Assembly (NCBI GenBank): GCA_016722295.1
Contig: JADKGL010000026.1
Location: 186,001-250,000, forward strand
Length of the DNA stretch: 64,000 bases
Reading direction: 5' to 3'
Origin: Saprospiraceae bacterium
GTDB taxonomy: Bacteria; Bacteroidota; Bacteroidia; Chitinophagales; Saprospiraceae
Under the pieces are notes generated by a model. It saw only the letters and a list, made by a program, of their open reading frames with translations, was not told where the DNA came from and searched no databases. Of the stretch, positions 18,820-27,101 are shown piece by piece. How positions within the stretch are numbered: the stretch's first letter is position 1; every line of letters starts with the position of its first letter. The position numbers and the translations under genes are program-made.

Positions 18820-19719
18820 GTGAAAAACTTTGCTTTATTAGGGTTAGGTTATATTGCTGAGCGTCATCTAAAGGCTATTCAAGAGACAAATAATAATTTA
18901 CTAGTGGCTATGGATCCACATGATTCAGTTGGCATATTGGATGATTATTTTCCACATTGTGAGTTTTATTCAGATCGAAGTCAATTTATTTCATTTCTAG
19001 AAGTAAATAGTAAAAAAACAAAACTTGATTATTTTTCGATTTGTTCTCCAAACTTTTTACATGAATCACATATTCGCATGGCAATTGAAGTTGGAGCTCA
19101 TGCGATTTGCGAAAAACCTTTAGTGATCACGCCACAAAGTTTAGATATTCTTGAATCATTAGAAACGCACTCTCAATGTAAAATTTATACAATACTTCAA
19201 TTACGACATCATCCCAGTATATTGAACCTAAAAGAACAGCAATTATTATATCCAAAACATCATAGGATAAATTTGCAATATATCACTTCTAGAGGTCATT
19301 GGTATCACAATTCGTGGAAGGGAGATGAACAAAAGTCAGGAGGAATTCTAACAAATATCGGAATACATTTTTTTGATATGTTGTTATGGATTTATGGTCA
19401 ATGTAAAGAAGTAGTCTTGTTTGAATTGAGTGAAACTGTTGCCAAGGGTCGTCTAGAATTAGAATATGCGACGGTAGACTGGTTTCTTTCTATCGATAGA
19501 AATCATTTACCTTCATCTGTTAAAATTGAAAATAAATCAACTTACAGAGCATTAACGATTGACGATGTAAATTTAGAATTCACAGATGGATTTAAGAATC
19601 TACATACCGTTGTTTATGAAAATATATTAGCACAAAATGGATTTGGTATTCGAGATTCGAGACCGAGTATTGAGCTTGTACACCAATTGAGGCATTCAAA
19701 AATTCACAGGTCATATTGA
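18820..19719 (+). CDS. wlbA: Gfo/Idh/MocA-family oxidoreductase, WlbA-type
   Basis: 299-residue NAD(P)-dependent sugar oxidoreductase. It begins at GTG 18820; an ATG two bases earlier is out of frame. The Rossmann motif GLGYIAERH (7-15), the CSPNFLHESHIRMA segment and the family lysine Lys99 in CEKP are present. WlbA/WbpB enzymes oxidise C3 of UDP-N-acetylglucosaminuronic acid on the way to UDP-ManNAc3NAcA. Assignment to that subgroup rests on the WlbB-like acetyltransferase 24 bases downstream; the aminotransferase (WlbC) and epimerase (WlbD) are not in the window. Other sugar substrates remain possible. Confidence 0.82.
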   Translation: MKNFALLGLGYIAERHLKAIQETNNNLLVAMDPHDSVGILDDYFPHCEFYSDRSQFISFLEVNSKKTKLDYFSICSPNFLHESHIRMAIEVGAHAICEKPLVITPQSLDILESLETHSQCKIYTILQLRHHPSILNLKEQQLLYPKHHRINLQYITSRGHWYHNSWKGDEQKSGGILTNIGIHFFDMLLWIYGQCKEVVLFELSETVAKGRLELEYATVDWFLSIDRNHLPSSVKIENKSTYRALTIDDVNLEFTDGFKNLHTVVYENILAQNGFGIRDSRPSIELVHQLRHSKIHRSY

Positions 19720-19743
19720 ATTAATTGCTTACTTTTGTAGAGC

Positions 19744-20322
19744 ATGAATTCATATTTCAAACACGAGTCCAGTTTTATAGATGAAGGAGCACAGCTTCAA
19801 GAAAACTGTAAAGTATGGCATTTTTCCCATATTATGTCAGGTGCTATTTTAGGAAAGGAATGTAATATTGGACAAAATGTATTTATTGCTTCAGGTGTTA
19901 CTTTAGGAAATAAGGTTAAAGTGCAAAATAATGTTTCCTTGTACACAGGTGTGCATTGCGAAGATGAAGTGTTTGTTGGTCCAAGTGTGGTTTTTACCAA
20001 TATAATAAATCCGCGAAGTGCGATAATCCGCAAAGACCAATATGTCACAACGAATATTAGAAAAGGTGCAAGTATTGGAGCAAATGCTACAATATTATGT
20101 GGAATAGAAATAGGGGAATATGCCATGATAGGCGCAGGATCAGTAGTTGTAAAAAATGTAAAAGCATTTTCTTTACAAGTTGGAAATCCATCGCGACAGA
20201 TTGGCTGGGTGAGCCATTATGGCAATACATTAATATTTGATGCAGATGGTATAGCCGAGTGCCCAGAATCCAATAGAAAGTATCAATTATTAAATGGAGA
20301 ACTAAATGAAGTATTTTCCTAA
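19744..20322 (+). CDS. wlbB: left-handed beta-helix N-acetyltransferase, WlbB/WbpD-type
   Basis: 192-residue hexapeptide-repeat acetyltransferase. Repeats such as GAILGKECNIGQNVFIASGVTLGN run through residues 30-150, and VFTNIINPRSAI with the following RKDQYVTTNIRKGASIGANATILCG is characteristic of the UDP-2-acetamido-3-amino-glucuronate N-acetyltransferase group. It would acetylate the 3-amino sugar made by the Wlb pathway for O-antigen or protein glycans. A TAnnTTTG-like element (19730-19737) sits just 6 bases before the ATG, but no TTG lies at the usual distance. It is paired with the oxidoreductase just upstream. Confidence 0.87.
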   Translation: MNSYFKHESSFIDEGAQLQENCKVWHFSHIMSGAILGKECNIGQNVFIASGVTLGNKVKVQNNVSLYTGVHCEDEVFVGPSVVFTNIINPRSAIIRKDQYVTTNIRKGASIGANATILCGIEIGEYAMIGAGSVVVKNVKAFSLQVGNPSRQIGWVSHYGNTLIFDADGIAECPESNRKYQLLNGELNEVFS

Positions 20323-20420
20323 TAAATATCCCTTTCAATCCTGAGCAATGCTCGGAAATAACGCAATAATTAACAGTTTTTAGTCAAAAGGCTTTAAATG
20401 GAATTTCTTCAAGCTAAGCC

Positions 20421-20834
20421 TTAACTCCAAACATATTGCTTCTTATTCATCAACAATGCTTCTCCAGTAAAACATTGATCCCCACTGCTCACTTCATATA
20501 TGGCACAATCGTAAAGAACCCGATTTTTCTCAGGAAAAATCTCTTTCACAGTGATCACTGCTTCATATTCAGTCTCGACAAACATTGGTCGCATCCACTG
20601 CATCGTTTGTTTCATATAGACATGGCCATCAGCTTTCCATAGAGCACCAAAAATTTTGGTAAAAACGGCTCCGCCAAGGAATCCATGAATGATATTTCTG
20701 CCAAACATACTGTTCTTACCCACTTCAGCATCGATATGCAAAGGATTAGTGTCTCCTGACACTTTAGCAAAAAGGTCGACATCTGTCTGTGAATATTGGA
20801 ATTTATGTCGAAATTGGTCGTTTATTTGTAGCAT
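20421..20834 (-). CDS. MaoC-like (R)-specific enoyl-CoA hydratase, PhaJ-like
   Basis: 137-residue single hot-dog-fold protein. The ATG at 20834 is chosen over an upstream one because homologous sequence begins there. The R-hydratase signature is present: SGDTNPLHIDAEVG with Asp28 and His33, the catalytic pair. It would convert trans-2-enoyl-CoA to (R)-3-hydroxyacyl-CoA, a route from beta-oxidation to PHA monomers. It is divergent from PhaE and PhaC across a 100-base spacer, consistent with monomer supply for PHA; the alternative is a general dehydratase. Confidence 0.88.
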   Translation of the reverse strand: MLQINDQFRHKFQYSQTDVDLFAKVSGDTNPLHIDAEVGKNSMFGRNIIHGFLGGAVFTKIFGALWKADGHVYMKQTMQWMRPMFVETEYEAVITVKEIFPEKNRVLYDCAIYEVSSGDQCFTGEALLMNKKQYVWS

Positions 20835-20868
20835 CTTAACTTTTATTATTAATTTGTTGACACAGTTA

Positions 20869-20892
20869 TACGACACTTTAGTCGTAATTTTG
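20869..20892. promoter_or_regulatory. inverted repeat and -7-like element in the phaJ-phaE divergent region
   Basis: A perfect inverted repeat TACGAC-N6-GTCGTA occupies 20869-20886. A Bacteroidota -7-like element TAATTTTG (20885-20892), reading toward phaE, overlaps its right arm by 2 bases. No TTG sits at the ideal distance upstream. Such a position suits a repressor site controlling phaE; the regulator is not in the window. Confidence 0.4.
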
Positions 20893-20934
20893 CGTCACAA
20901 TATTACAATAGTCAATTTAAAAAAAATAAAAAAA

Positions 20935-22494
20935 ATGGCAGAATCAACAAAAACCCAAGGATTTTTTGACACATTAGTAGAAACTCAAGCTAAATTCGTT
21001 AATGGGGCAGTAGAAACTACTAAAAAATTAGCTAAAGATCTTCCGATCGTTAATGAAACATTGGACAAGGGTCACAAACTTTACCAAGACACAGTAAAGG
21101 TTCAAAAAGAGACAATTCAAAAAACAACAGAAAACTTCAATAAAACAAAAGCAGAAATGAATCAACAATCCACAAACGCTCAGAATTTTTTCCAACAATG
21201 GTTTGAAAACCAAATGAATTGGGCAAAAAATGCCTTCAATCAGACTACTGCAAATACAGCTAACAATACTGATTGGATGGCTCCTTGGCAGAATTGGATG
21301 AATCAATCTCAACAGTATTTTGCTACTGCAAATCAGCAAAATCCATTTATGAATGCAATGAACCAAAATCCATTTGCAAACTGGATGAACCAAAATCCTA
21401 TGATGAATCAAGAGTCTATGCAAAAAAATGTGCAAGACAATATCAATACATGGGCTCAGCACACAAAAGAATATTTTGATTTTGTAAATGCTTCTTTTAC
21501 AAACTGGCAATCTCAATTTGAAAACATAACTACTGCAAATTCATTCAAAGGAATGCAAGATTTGAATCAAAATATGACCAAATTCTTCGAATTATGGATG
21601 CCTATGATGAAAAGCATGAATGAAAAGACATTCAATACAGAGATTTTTACTCAAATGTTGAGTCCTGAGAAATTCAAAGCATTCATAGATCAATTTTTCA
21701 AATTTATGCCAGAAGGAAGTCAGAAAATGATGGATCAAATGAATGTTCAATTCATCAATATGATGAAACAGGCAAGTGAGTCAGGCTTGAATGGTTACAA
21801 CTCATTCAAAAACCAAATGTCTCAAATGCCAGGAATGACTGGTAGCCCTTACGCTTCAATGTGGACAATGTATCAGCAGTGGAGAGAAGGAATCAATGAA
21901 GCAGTATCACCTTTGACAAAATTGATCAATGGAAATGAGCAAGTAGAGAATGCAAAACTTTGGTCAGACCTAGCTGATAAAATGGCTGAATTCAGCTTAA
22001 AGAATAATGAGTTGCAGTACATGATTTATCAAAATGGCTTGAAAGCTATGGATAAATTGGCTGTAAAAGTAGCTACACAAGTAAAGAATGGTGAATCAAT
22101 CGAAAGCATCGTAAAACTATACCAAGAGTGGATGATGACAGGAGACGAAGTATTCACAAAACTTTTCTCAAGTGACGAATATAGCAAGTTGATGACAGAA
22201 GTAAGCAGCTTACAGATGAAGATCAAAAGCGAAATCGATCGTCAGATGGAGAAAATGATGTTGGTAAACATCCCAGTAGCAACGAGAACTGAGATGGATG
22301 AGGTTTACAAAAACTTGTACGACTTGAAGAAAATGTACAAGAATTTAGAAAGAGCATTTACAGCGATGTCAGAAGCAACAGGAACTACAAAATCTAGTAC
22401 ACCTGCTCCAAAAGCTCCTGCAGCGAAAGCAGCAGCTCCTGCTACAGCTAGTAAAAAAGCAGCTCCTGCTAAGAAAGTAGCTAAGAAGAAATAA
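20935..22494 (+). CDS. phaE: class III PHA synthase subunit PhaE / phasin-like protein with basic tail
   Basis: 519-residue protein. The ATG at 20935 (MAESTKTQGFF) is the natural start; the frame is open upstream but without homologous content. Residues 1-110 resemble a phasin helix bundle. A long Asn/Gln/Met-rich section follows (about 65-290). Residues 380-480 match the conserved end of PhaE, including NIPVATRTEMDEVYKNLYDL, where a short P-x-R/T-x-E motif docks to PhaC. The last 35 residues (485-519) are Ala/Pro/Lys-rich like PhaF or histone H1. It would activate PhaC and coat granules, perhaps tying them to DNA. A strong terminator follows before phaC. Confidence 0.85.
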   Translation: MAESTKTQGFFDTLVETQAKFVNGAVETTKKLAKDLPIVNETLDKGHKLYQDTVKVQKETIQKTTENFNKTKAEMNQQSTNAQNFFQQWFENQMNWAKNAFNQTTANTANNTDWMAPWQNWMNQSQQYFATANQQNPFMNAMNQNPFANWMNQNPMMNQESMQKNVQDNINTWAQHTKEYFDFVNASFTNWQSQFENITTANSFKGMQDLNQNMTKFFELWMPMMKSMNEKTFNTEIFTQMLSPEKFKAFIDQFFKFMPEGSQKMMDQMNVQFINMMKQASESGLNGYNSFKNQMSQMPGMTGSPYASMWTMYQQWREGINEAVSPLTKLINGNEQVENAKLWSDLADKMAEFSLKNNELQYMIYQNGLKAMDKLAVKVATQVKNGESIESIVKLYQEWMMTGDEVFTKLFSSDEYSKLMTEVSSLQMKIKSEIDRQMEKMMLVNIPVATRTEMDEVYKNLYDLKKMYKNLERAFTAMSEATGTTKSSTPAPKAPAAKAAAPATASKKAAPAKKVAKKK

Positions 22495-22511
22495 TTTAAA
22501 AGAATAAATTG

Positions 22512-22542
22512 GAAAAGCCCGATCAAATTGGTCGGGCTTTTC
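22512..22542 (+). terminator. strong intrinsic terminator between phaE and phaC
   Basis: Perfect 11-bp stem (22512-22522 with 22532-22542) extended by two more pairs, GC-rich at its core (AGCCCGA / TCGGGCT), then a T-rich run at 22543-22549. It starts 17 bases after the phaE stop and would limit read-through into phaC, favouring more PhaE than PhaC. Confidence 0.85.
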
Positions 22543-22553
22543 TATTTTTGCAA

Positions 22554-22570
22554 TCTAAATCAAATTTAGA
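22554..22570. promoter_or_regulatory. inverted repeat abutting the phaC start
   Basis: TCTAAAT-CAA-ATTTAGA, a perfect 7-3-7 inverted repeat, ends one base before the phaC ATG (22572). A TAnnTTTG-like element (22543-22550) overlaps the terminator T-run just upstream, so the repeat would lie around the transcription start. It may be an operator or an RNA hairpin at the start codon. Confidence 0.35.
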
Positions 22571-22571
22571 C

Positions 22572-23622
22572 ATGATCAATACACAAGCCGTAGTCAACGA
22601 AGTAGTCCAATTATCACAAAACTGAAAAGAGGACAAGAAGTCCTAAGATCTATAGATAAAGTAGAAGTAGCCACCACACCAAAGGAATTGGTATGGGAAA
22701 GTGATAAAGTCAAGATGTATCATTACACTAGAACTACTCCGGCTACATGCAAGATACCAGTCTTGGTTTCATTTGCGATTATGAATAGACATGATGTCTT
22801 GGATCTTCAGCCGGACAGAAGCTTAATGAAAAACTTCTTGAAGAAGGACTCGATATCTACATCATGGATTGGGGTTATCCTACCAAAGCGGATAGATACT
22901 TGACTATGGAAGACTATATCCTTGGATATATGGGTGATGCTATTGATTTTGTAAGAAGAACTCACAAAGTTGATAAAATCCATAAAATGGGAATTTGTCA
23001 AGGGGGATTGTTCAGCATGATCTATGCTGCGATGTTTCCAGAGAAATTACAATCCTTGACGACCTATGTTGCGCCTTATGATTTTACAGATACCAATTGT
23101 AATATGCTTTACAAATGGACGAAGTATGTCGATGTTGACACGATGGTGGATACACAAGGAATCATCAGCGCTGGAATGTTAAATTCTGCTTTTGGAATGT
23201 TAAAGCCTTCTTCAGATTTAGCCAAATATTTTGGAGTAATGGACATGCTTGAGGACAAGGATAAACTGATGAACTTCCTTCGAATGGAGAAATGGAAAGC
23301 TGATTGTCCAGATCTCAGTGGAGAGATGTATAGAAAATATATCAAAGATTTGTTTAGAGACAATAAATTGATCAAAGGAGAATTGGAAATGGATGGAGTA
23401 AAAGTCGATCTAAAGAATATGACTGTCCCTTTCCTAAATGTTTATGCCACAGAAGACAATATCATTCCAAATGAATCTTCTACAGCAGTCATGTCAAAAA
23501 TAGGAAGTAAAGACAAAAAAGAATACGCGTTTCCTGGTGGCCATATAGGTGTTTTTGTTGGAGCAAAATCACAAAAAGAATTAGCTCCTGCAGTAGCAAC
23601 TTGGGTTAAAGAAAGGAGTTGA
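22572..23622 (+). pseudogene. phaC: class III PHA synthase PhaC, interrupted by two apparent -1 frameshifts
   Basis: Reads as a 350-residue PhaC if one A is restored at two places: in the CAAAAC run at 22617-22622 and the GAAAAAC run at about 22828-22834. Frame 1 (MINTQAVVNEVVQLSQ) stops after 17 codons; the second frame carries VEVATTPKELVWESDKVKM to DLQPDRSLM; the third carries MDWGYPTKADRYLTMEDYI to the end. The catalytic Cys is in GICQGG (codon 22996-22998); the Asp (ATEDN) and His (GGHIG) of the triad are intact. The enzyme would polymerise (R)-3-hydroxyacyl-CoA with PhaE. Either recent pseudogenisation or homopolymer sequencing errors; both losses are single As within A-runs, which favours the latter. 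Confidence 0.85.
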
Positions 23623-23680
23623 TCAAATTTTAATAGTTGTATTAACTATATAAAATTCATTATTTTTTTATTCAGCTAAT

Positions 23681-23707
23681 TTTATTTCTATTTTAGATAG
23701 AAATAAA
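23681..23707 (+). terminator. AT-rich hairpin after phaC
   Basis: A 10-base inverted repeat (23681-23690 with 23698-23707, TTTATTTCTA / TAGAAATAAA) with a 7-base loop, 58 bases after the phaC stop. Weak and AT-only; possible terminator. The rest of the 23623-23859 spacer shows no gene. Confidence 0.3.
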
Positions 23708-23859
23708 TTCAGGTATTAATATTCAAAAATTGATATTATAAATGCTATTATAATTTATTTTAGTAGGACTATAGCCACAACAAAAAGCATTTTTATTTCT
23801 TAGTATTTGTAATAACGCAAAGTCATTCTATTCTTACAAATTATAATACATATTTATCA

Positions 23860-25629
23860 GTGAAGTTACTATTTCAATACATTAAAAAACACAAAACATT
23901 ACTTTTCATTGCCCTACTAATGGCAAGTATTAATATTTGTTTTAGCTTATGTGATTCAATCATTACAGGAAAGCTTATGCAAGATTGCGGAGTAGGAATT
24001 TTAAAATATAAAGGGCAACAATTTAATTTTATTAAATCGCTAAGCTTTTGGTTGGGGCTTTCCTTGATTGCAGCGATGATTTCTCGATTGGCGAAAAACT
24101 TTCAAGATTATTTTACAAATATTGTAATCCAAAGAACTGGTGCAGAAATGTATACTGATGGTATCAAAAAATCTTTGGAACTCCCTTTTGAAGATTTTGA
24201 AGATCAGCGAAGTGGAGAGACATTAAATAAATTGCAAAAAGTTAGATTAGATTCTGAAAAACTTATTACGCTTTCTATCTCATTAATTTTTCAAACTATT
24301 GTGGGATTTATTTTTGTCATGTTGTATATACTTAGGATAGATTACCATATTGCACTAATATTTTTATTGACTGCTCCGATCATTGCAATTGTAAGTTCTT
24401 ATTTAGGTAAAAAAATAAAAGTTGTATCTAGAAAAATTGTACAACAAACGAATTCTCTTGCTGGCTCAACTACAGAAAGTCTTCGCAATATTGAACTTGT
24501 GAAAAGTTTAGGATTAACTCAACAAGAGGAACAGCGCTTAAACTCAAATACACATAAAATCTTAGATCTTGAATTGCAAAAGGTTAGATTTATAAGAAGT
24601 TTAAGTTTTATTCAAGGAACTACGGTACATTTTATGCGGACATGTGTTGTTTTTTCTCTTTATTATTTTTTATTTGGAGATAAAATTATTGTAGGAGATT
24701 TGCTTACGATGGTATTTTTCACATTTTTTATTTTTGGTCCATTGCAAGAGTTAAGTTCATTTATTATTGTAAAAAATGAGACGAAAGTTTCAATGGACAA
24801 TTTTAAAAAATTGCTAGATGCAAAATCAGAATATCGGCCAGAGAATCCTAAAAAGATTGGAGAAATCTCTAGTTTGATATTTTCAAATGTAAGTTTTAAA
24901 CATAATTCAGCGCAACATTTTGCAGTTGAAAATATTAATTTTCATATACATCAGGGAGAAACAGTTGCATTTGTCGGACCTTCTGGGGCCGGTAAAACGA
25001 CTTTAGTTAAGTTGCTTGTGGGACTATATCCACCAGCAATTGGAGATGTATTATACAATTCTATTAGTTCTAAGGAAGTTGATTTATTAGAGTTAAGGCA
25101 ACAATTGGGTTTTGTAACACAAGATGCACAATTATTTTCTGGAACAATAAAAGAAAATTTGCTTTTTGTTAAACCTAATGCTACAGACGAAGAATTGTAT
25201 GATGTATTGAATCGATCGAGTTGTCAGAAACTTTTAGCAAGGGCAGAAAATGGACTAGACTCAACTATTGGTGAAGGCGGTATTAAAATATCAGGAGGAG
25301 AAAAGCAAAGGTTATCTATAGCGAGAGCAATATTGCGCAATCCTAAATTACTTATTTTTGATGAGGCTACTTCAGCATTAGATTCTATTACTGAAGAAGA
25401 AATCAATATGACGATTAGAAAAATTTCTGATCAACATAGAATCACGATTCTTATTGCACATCGATTATCTACTATAATGCATTCAGATAAAATATTTGTG
25501 TTGGAGCAAGGTAAAATTATTGAGTATGGAAAACATGAAGATTTATTAAAAGAAAAAGGTTTGTATTATGCTATGTGGAGACAACAAATTGGAGAAAGAA
25601 GAAAGTCAATAAATGCAGACATAGTATAA
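23860..25629 (+). CDS. ABC exporter, fused permease and ATPase
   Basis: 589-residue half-size ABC exporter starting at GTG 23860. The transmembrane domain (about 1-310, six hydrophobic helices) is followed by one nucleotide-binding domain: Walker A GPSGAGKTT (373-381), Q-loop in GFVTQDAQLFSG, signature SGGEKQRL (from 478), Walker B LLIFDEATSALD (Asp501, catalytic Glu502) and an H-loop in IAHRLST. It acts as a homodimer or with another half, exporting lipid, peptide or drug; MsbA-like lipid flipping is possible but unproven. No accessory HlyD-like protein is adjacent. Confidence 0.94.
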   Translation: MKLLFQYIKKHKTLLFIALLMASINICFSLCDSIITGKLMQDCGVGILKYKGQQFNFIKSLSFWLGLSLIAAMISRLAKNFQDYFTNIVIQRTGAEMYTDGIKKSLELPFEDFEDQRSGETLNKLQKVRLDSEKLITLSISLIFQTIVGFIFVMLYILRIDYHIALIFLLTAPIIAIVSSYLGKKIKVVSRKIVQQTNSLAGSTTESLRNIELVKSLGLTQQEEQRLNSNTHKILDLELQKVRFIRSLSFIQGTTVHFMRTCVVFSLYYFLFGDKIIVGDLLTMVFFTFFIFGPLQELSSFIIVKNETKVSMDNFKKLLDAKSEYRPENPKKIGEISSLIFSNVSFKHNSAQHFAVENINFHIHQGETVAFVGPSGAGKTTLVKLLVGLYPPAIGDVLYNSISSKEVDLLELRQQLGFVTQDAQLFSGTIKENLLFVKPNATDEELYDVLNRSSCQKLLARAENGLDSTIGEGGIKISGGEKQRLSIARAILRNPKLLIFDEATSALDSITEEEINMTIRKISDQHRITILIAHRLSTIMHSDKIFVLEQGKIIEYGKHEDLLKEKGLYYAMWRQQIGERRKSINADIV

Positions 25630-25753
25630 GGATCAACTAAGACTATAAAGTATTTTGATATTAAAAATAAGAATTACAACTTATCTTTGTGAATAAATTT
25701 TTTCTTTTTAAAAGCTAAAATTGCATTGATCGTACACAATTAAATTTGATTTA

Positions 25754-26527
25754 ATGAAGACAAAAAAGGAAATTGTAGAAAATTGGTTGCCAAGATATAC
25801 GGGAGTTGCACTTGAAGATTTTGGTGAGTATATTTTGTTGGTAAATTTTAGCCTTTATGTAGAATTATTTGCTGAATGGAATAAAGTAGAAATCAAAGGA
25901 CAAAATCGTTCGATGATCAGCGCAACAGCAAATAATATCACCATTATTAATTTTGGAATGGGAAGCCCGAATGCTGGGACAATTATAGATTTACTTACTG
26001 CTATTCGCCCCAAAGCTGTGTTGTTCCTAGGTAAATGTGGTGGTTTAAAATCTAAGAAAAATTCAGTAGGTGATTTAATTTTACCTATTGCAGCGATACG
26101 AGGAGAAGGAACTTCAAATGATTATTTGCCCCCTGAAGTACCTGCATTGCCAGCCTTTGCATTACAAAAGGCAATCTCGACTACAATTCGTGAATATGAA
26201 AAAGACTATTGGACAGGTACGGTATATACCACAAATAAAAGAGTATGGGAGCATCGAGTAGATTTTAAAAATTACCTAACAAGATTAAGAGCACTTGCGA
26301 TTGATATGGAAACAGCTACCATTTTTGTCGCAGCATTTAAAAATAGAATTCCAGCTGGAGCCTTACTTCTTGTCTCAGACATGCCGATGGTACCTGAAGG
26401 AGTTAAAACAGAAGAGAGTGATAAAAAGGTGACACAGGATTATTTGAATACACATCTTAAAATAGGGATTGATGCGTTGAATAAATTGATTCAAAATTCA
26501 ATCACAGTAAAACATCTACGATTTTAA
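25754..26527 (+). CDS. amn: AMP nucleosidase, short form
   Basis: 257-residue enzyme hydrolysing AMP to adenine and ribose 5-phosphate. It is the short form usual in Bacteroidota, lacking the N-terminal half of E. coli Amn. Nucleoside phosphorylase-fold motifs are visible: FGMGSPNAGTIIDLL, LFLGKCGGLKSK, AIDMETATIFVAAF (the METAT-type base/ribose-binding motif) and VSDMPMVPEGVKTEESDKKVT. A TATCTTTG element (25682-25689) lies about 65 bases upstream, with a TTG 24 bases further, slightly longer than ideal. Convergent with the next gene after only 11 bases. Confidence 0.95.
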   Translation: MKTKKEIVENWLPRYTGVALEDFGEYILLVNFSLYVELFAEWNKVEIKGQNRSMISATANNITIINFGMGSPNAGTIIDLLTAIRPKAVLFLGKCGGLKSKKNSVGDLILPIAAIRGEGTSNDYLPPEVPALPAFALQKAISTTIREYEKDYWTGTVYTTNKRVWEHRVDFKNYLTRLRALAIDMETATIFVAAFKNRIPAGALLLVSDMPMVPEGVKTEESDKKVTQDYLNTHLKIGIDALNKLIQNSITVKHLRF

Positions 26528-26538
26528 TAAACTAATAA

Positions 26539-27096
26539 TTAGTCCTTCCATTTGATGTTACATCCAGCGCTTGGATATTGAGTAGGAGAAACTGGTTTTT
26601 CACCAAGTATAGCCTCTAATGCATTTCGCAGATCAAATCCATTCAATGGTTTTCCATTTGTTGGTCTAGATTCATCTAATCGCCCTCGATAAACTAATGA
26701 CAAATTGCCATCAAATAAATAAAAATCTGGAGTGCACTCTGCTTGGTACTTTTTTGCTACAACTTGACTTTCATCATAGAGATAAGGAAAATTAAAGGAG
26801 AAATGATGAGCAAACGCTTTCATCTTATCTGGCCCGTCTTGAGGGTATTTTACAACATCATTTGAATTAATGGCAATGATAGATATTCCTTGAGGTATGT
26901 ATTCCTCCGCAATTCGAATTAGTTCAGGATTGATATGAATTACGAATGGACAGTGATTACAAATAAAAGCAATAAGTGTAGCCTTATCAGATTTTAAATC
27001 TTTCAATAACTTTGTTTCATTTGAAACAACATCTAGCAAACTAAAGCTTGGAGCAATAGTACCCAATGGGAGCATAGAAGAATCAGTTAATGCCAT
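26539..27096 (-). CDS. thioredoxin-fold (peroxiredoxin-like) protein
   Basis: 185-residue protein of the AhpC/TSA-like thioredoxin superfamily, group often called thioredoxin family protein. The redox pair is in a CNHC motif (FICNHCPFVIHINPEL), and the ending SAGCNIKW with a third Cys is typical. No signal peptide, so cytosolic. It probably has thiol-disulfide exchange activity; the partner is unknown. It lies 5 bases downstream of the SRPBCC gene on the same strand and is presumably cotranscribed. Confidence 0.9.
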   Translation of the reverse strand: MALTDSSMLPLGTIAPSFSLLDVVSNETKLLKDLKSDKATLIAFICNHCPFVIHINPELIRIAEEYIPQGISIIAINSNDVVKYPQDGPDKMKAFAHHFSFNFPYLYDESQVVAKKYQAECTPDFYLFDGNLSLVYRGRLDESRPTNGKPLNGFDLRNALEAILGEKPVSPTQYPSAGCNIKWKD

Positions 27097-27101
27097 TTAT
27101 T

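Noticed and set aside
20689..20934. In-frame upstream extension of phaE starting at ATG 20689
   Set aside because: It overlaps the minus-strand MaoC gene and the promoter spacer and has no phasin-like sequence; MAESTK at 20935 is the natural start.
21028..21516. Antisense frame inside phaE, Cys/Ile-rich
   Set aside because: Shadow of the Asn/Gln/Met-rich coding region on the other strand.
22617..22834. Programmed -1 frameshifting to explain the broken phaC
   Set aside because: Neither CAAAAC nor GAAAAAC is a standard slippery heptamer in the needed phase, and two events in one short gene are unlikely; read error or decay is simpler.
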